A stretch of DNA of 64,000 nt from Anthoceros angustus (lineage: Eukaryota; Streptophyta; Anthocerotopsida; Anthocerotales; Anthocerotaceae), in assembly GCA_010909165.1 (NCBI GenBank), contig VJWM01000019.1, positions 930,001 to 994,000 of the forward strand, in the 5' to 3' direction. The notes below the pieces were generated by a model, which did no database searches, was not told where the DNA came from, and worked only from the letters and a program-made list of their open reading frames with translations. Of the stretch, positions 63,744-64,000 are shown piece after piece. Position 1 is the first letter of the stretch; each line of letters opens with the position of its first letter. The translations under genes were made by a program, and so were the position numbers.

Positions 63744-64000
63744 ATGGCCAGGGAACAGACAGTGCAGGCTCAGGCCCAGGTCGCCGCTCTTGTGCTGGCC
63801 CTGTTGTGCCTCGCCACCGGGGTGGCAGCCAACATCACGTACAAGTCTGAGGAGCCTTACGATCTGGACAAGGGCCGGAAGGGCAATGAGCCCATCACGC
63901 ATTACTACGACTGGAAGGTGCGGAGATCGACCCTGGCCCAGAATGGCTGCCATCTTCCATCTTGCTTGCTTATTATTTCGATAGCTAATGTGTGCAATTT
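63744..64000 (+). CDS. Laccase L6, exon 1 and start of intron 1 (partial at window end)
   Basis: Exon 63744-63917 (174 nt) encodes [20 protein letters not shown] and [18 protein letters not shown], ending at the DWK/GTGCGG donor, as L4 exon 1. The intron has GTGCGGAGATCG where L4 has GTGCGGGAGATCG. The rest lies outside the window; if the duplication arose by unequal exchange, L6 should be the full-length member. Confidence 0.88.
   Translation, partial: MAREQTVQAQAQVAALVLALLCLATGVAANITYKSEEPYDLDKGRKGNEPITHYYDWKVRRSTLAQNGCHLPSCLLIISIANVCN

Larger units (their letters stand above)
57328..64000. repeat. 7.3-kb tandem duplication, unit 2 (runs out of window)
   Basis: Second copy of 50012-57327; contains the mini-tandem array (57361-57537), relic exons, laccase L5 and the first exon of L6. 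The window ends 6.67 kb into the unit. Confidence 0.93.

Overview
The window looks like nuclear DNA of a streptophyte (a plant or charophycean green alga). The evidence is intron-rich laccase genes of the plant type, a Ty3/gypsy chromovirus-like element primed by initiator tRNA-Met, and very dense transposon nesting. I cannot name the species. The consensus carries signs of long-read error (homopolymer-length frameshifts and a systematic loss of the middle base of CAG/CTG), so a broken frame here is weak evidence that a gene is dead.

Layout. 1-1448: a retroelement relic and a five-unit satellite. 1449-44876: a Ty3/gypsy element with two LTRs (1449-1875, 44444-44876), tRNA-Met primer site, gag with AT-hook and zinc knuckle, protease, reverse transcriptase, RNase H, integrase and chromodomain-like tail. 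Many of its segments occur two or three times in a row, one copy clean and the others eroded. Its integrase is split between the second Asp and the Glu of the DDE triad by a 33,315-bp insert (10171-43485). The insert has 24-bp perfect terminal inverted repeats beginning AACACCATAATG and a 4-bp target duplication CACA; taking out the insert and one CACA puts the integrase back in frame.

Inside the giant insert: (i) minus-strand genes joining a ParB-like domain to a beta-type amino-DNA-methyltransferase domain (gene A about 19.3-28.4 kb; a second ParB-like gene C at 33.9-37.5 kb; a second methyltransferase part B at 10.5-11.1 and 17.2-18.0 kb); (ii) two diverged plus-strand genes (about 28.6-32.0 and 39.2-42.7 kb) resembling DUF7869-type transposase-like proteins, each followed by a BAH/Tudor-like module; (iii) a minus-strand LTR-retroelement fragment with a tRNA-Asp-type primer site and gag-like ORFs (11.1-14.6 kb); (iv) GC-rich palindromic repeats around GCCGGCATGCCGGC. 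This composite is the main candidate for an undescribed system: a giant DNA transposon that carries its own DNA methylase and ParB-like proteins.

44883-45283 is a MITE-like element. 45707-64000 is a laccase cluster: one complete 8-exon gene (L1, minus), then a 7.3-kb unit present twice (50012-57327 and 57328 to the window end). Each unit holds relic laccase exons, an 8-exon minus-strand laccase (L3/L5) and a head-to-head plus-strand laccase (L4/L6). L4 is cut off after exon 4 by the duplication junction; L6 runs out of the window. L3 and L4 are arms of an older inverted duplication centred near 55,045 and share promoter sequence including a TATAAAT box.
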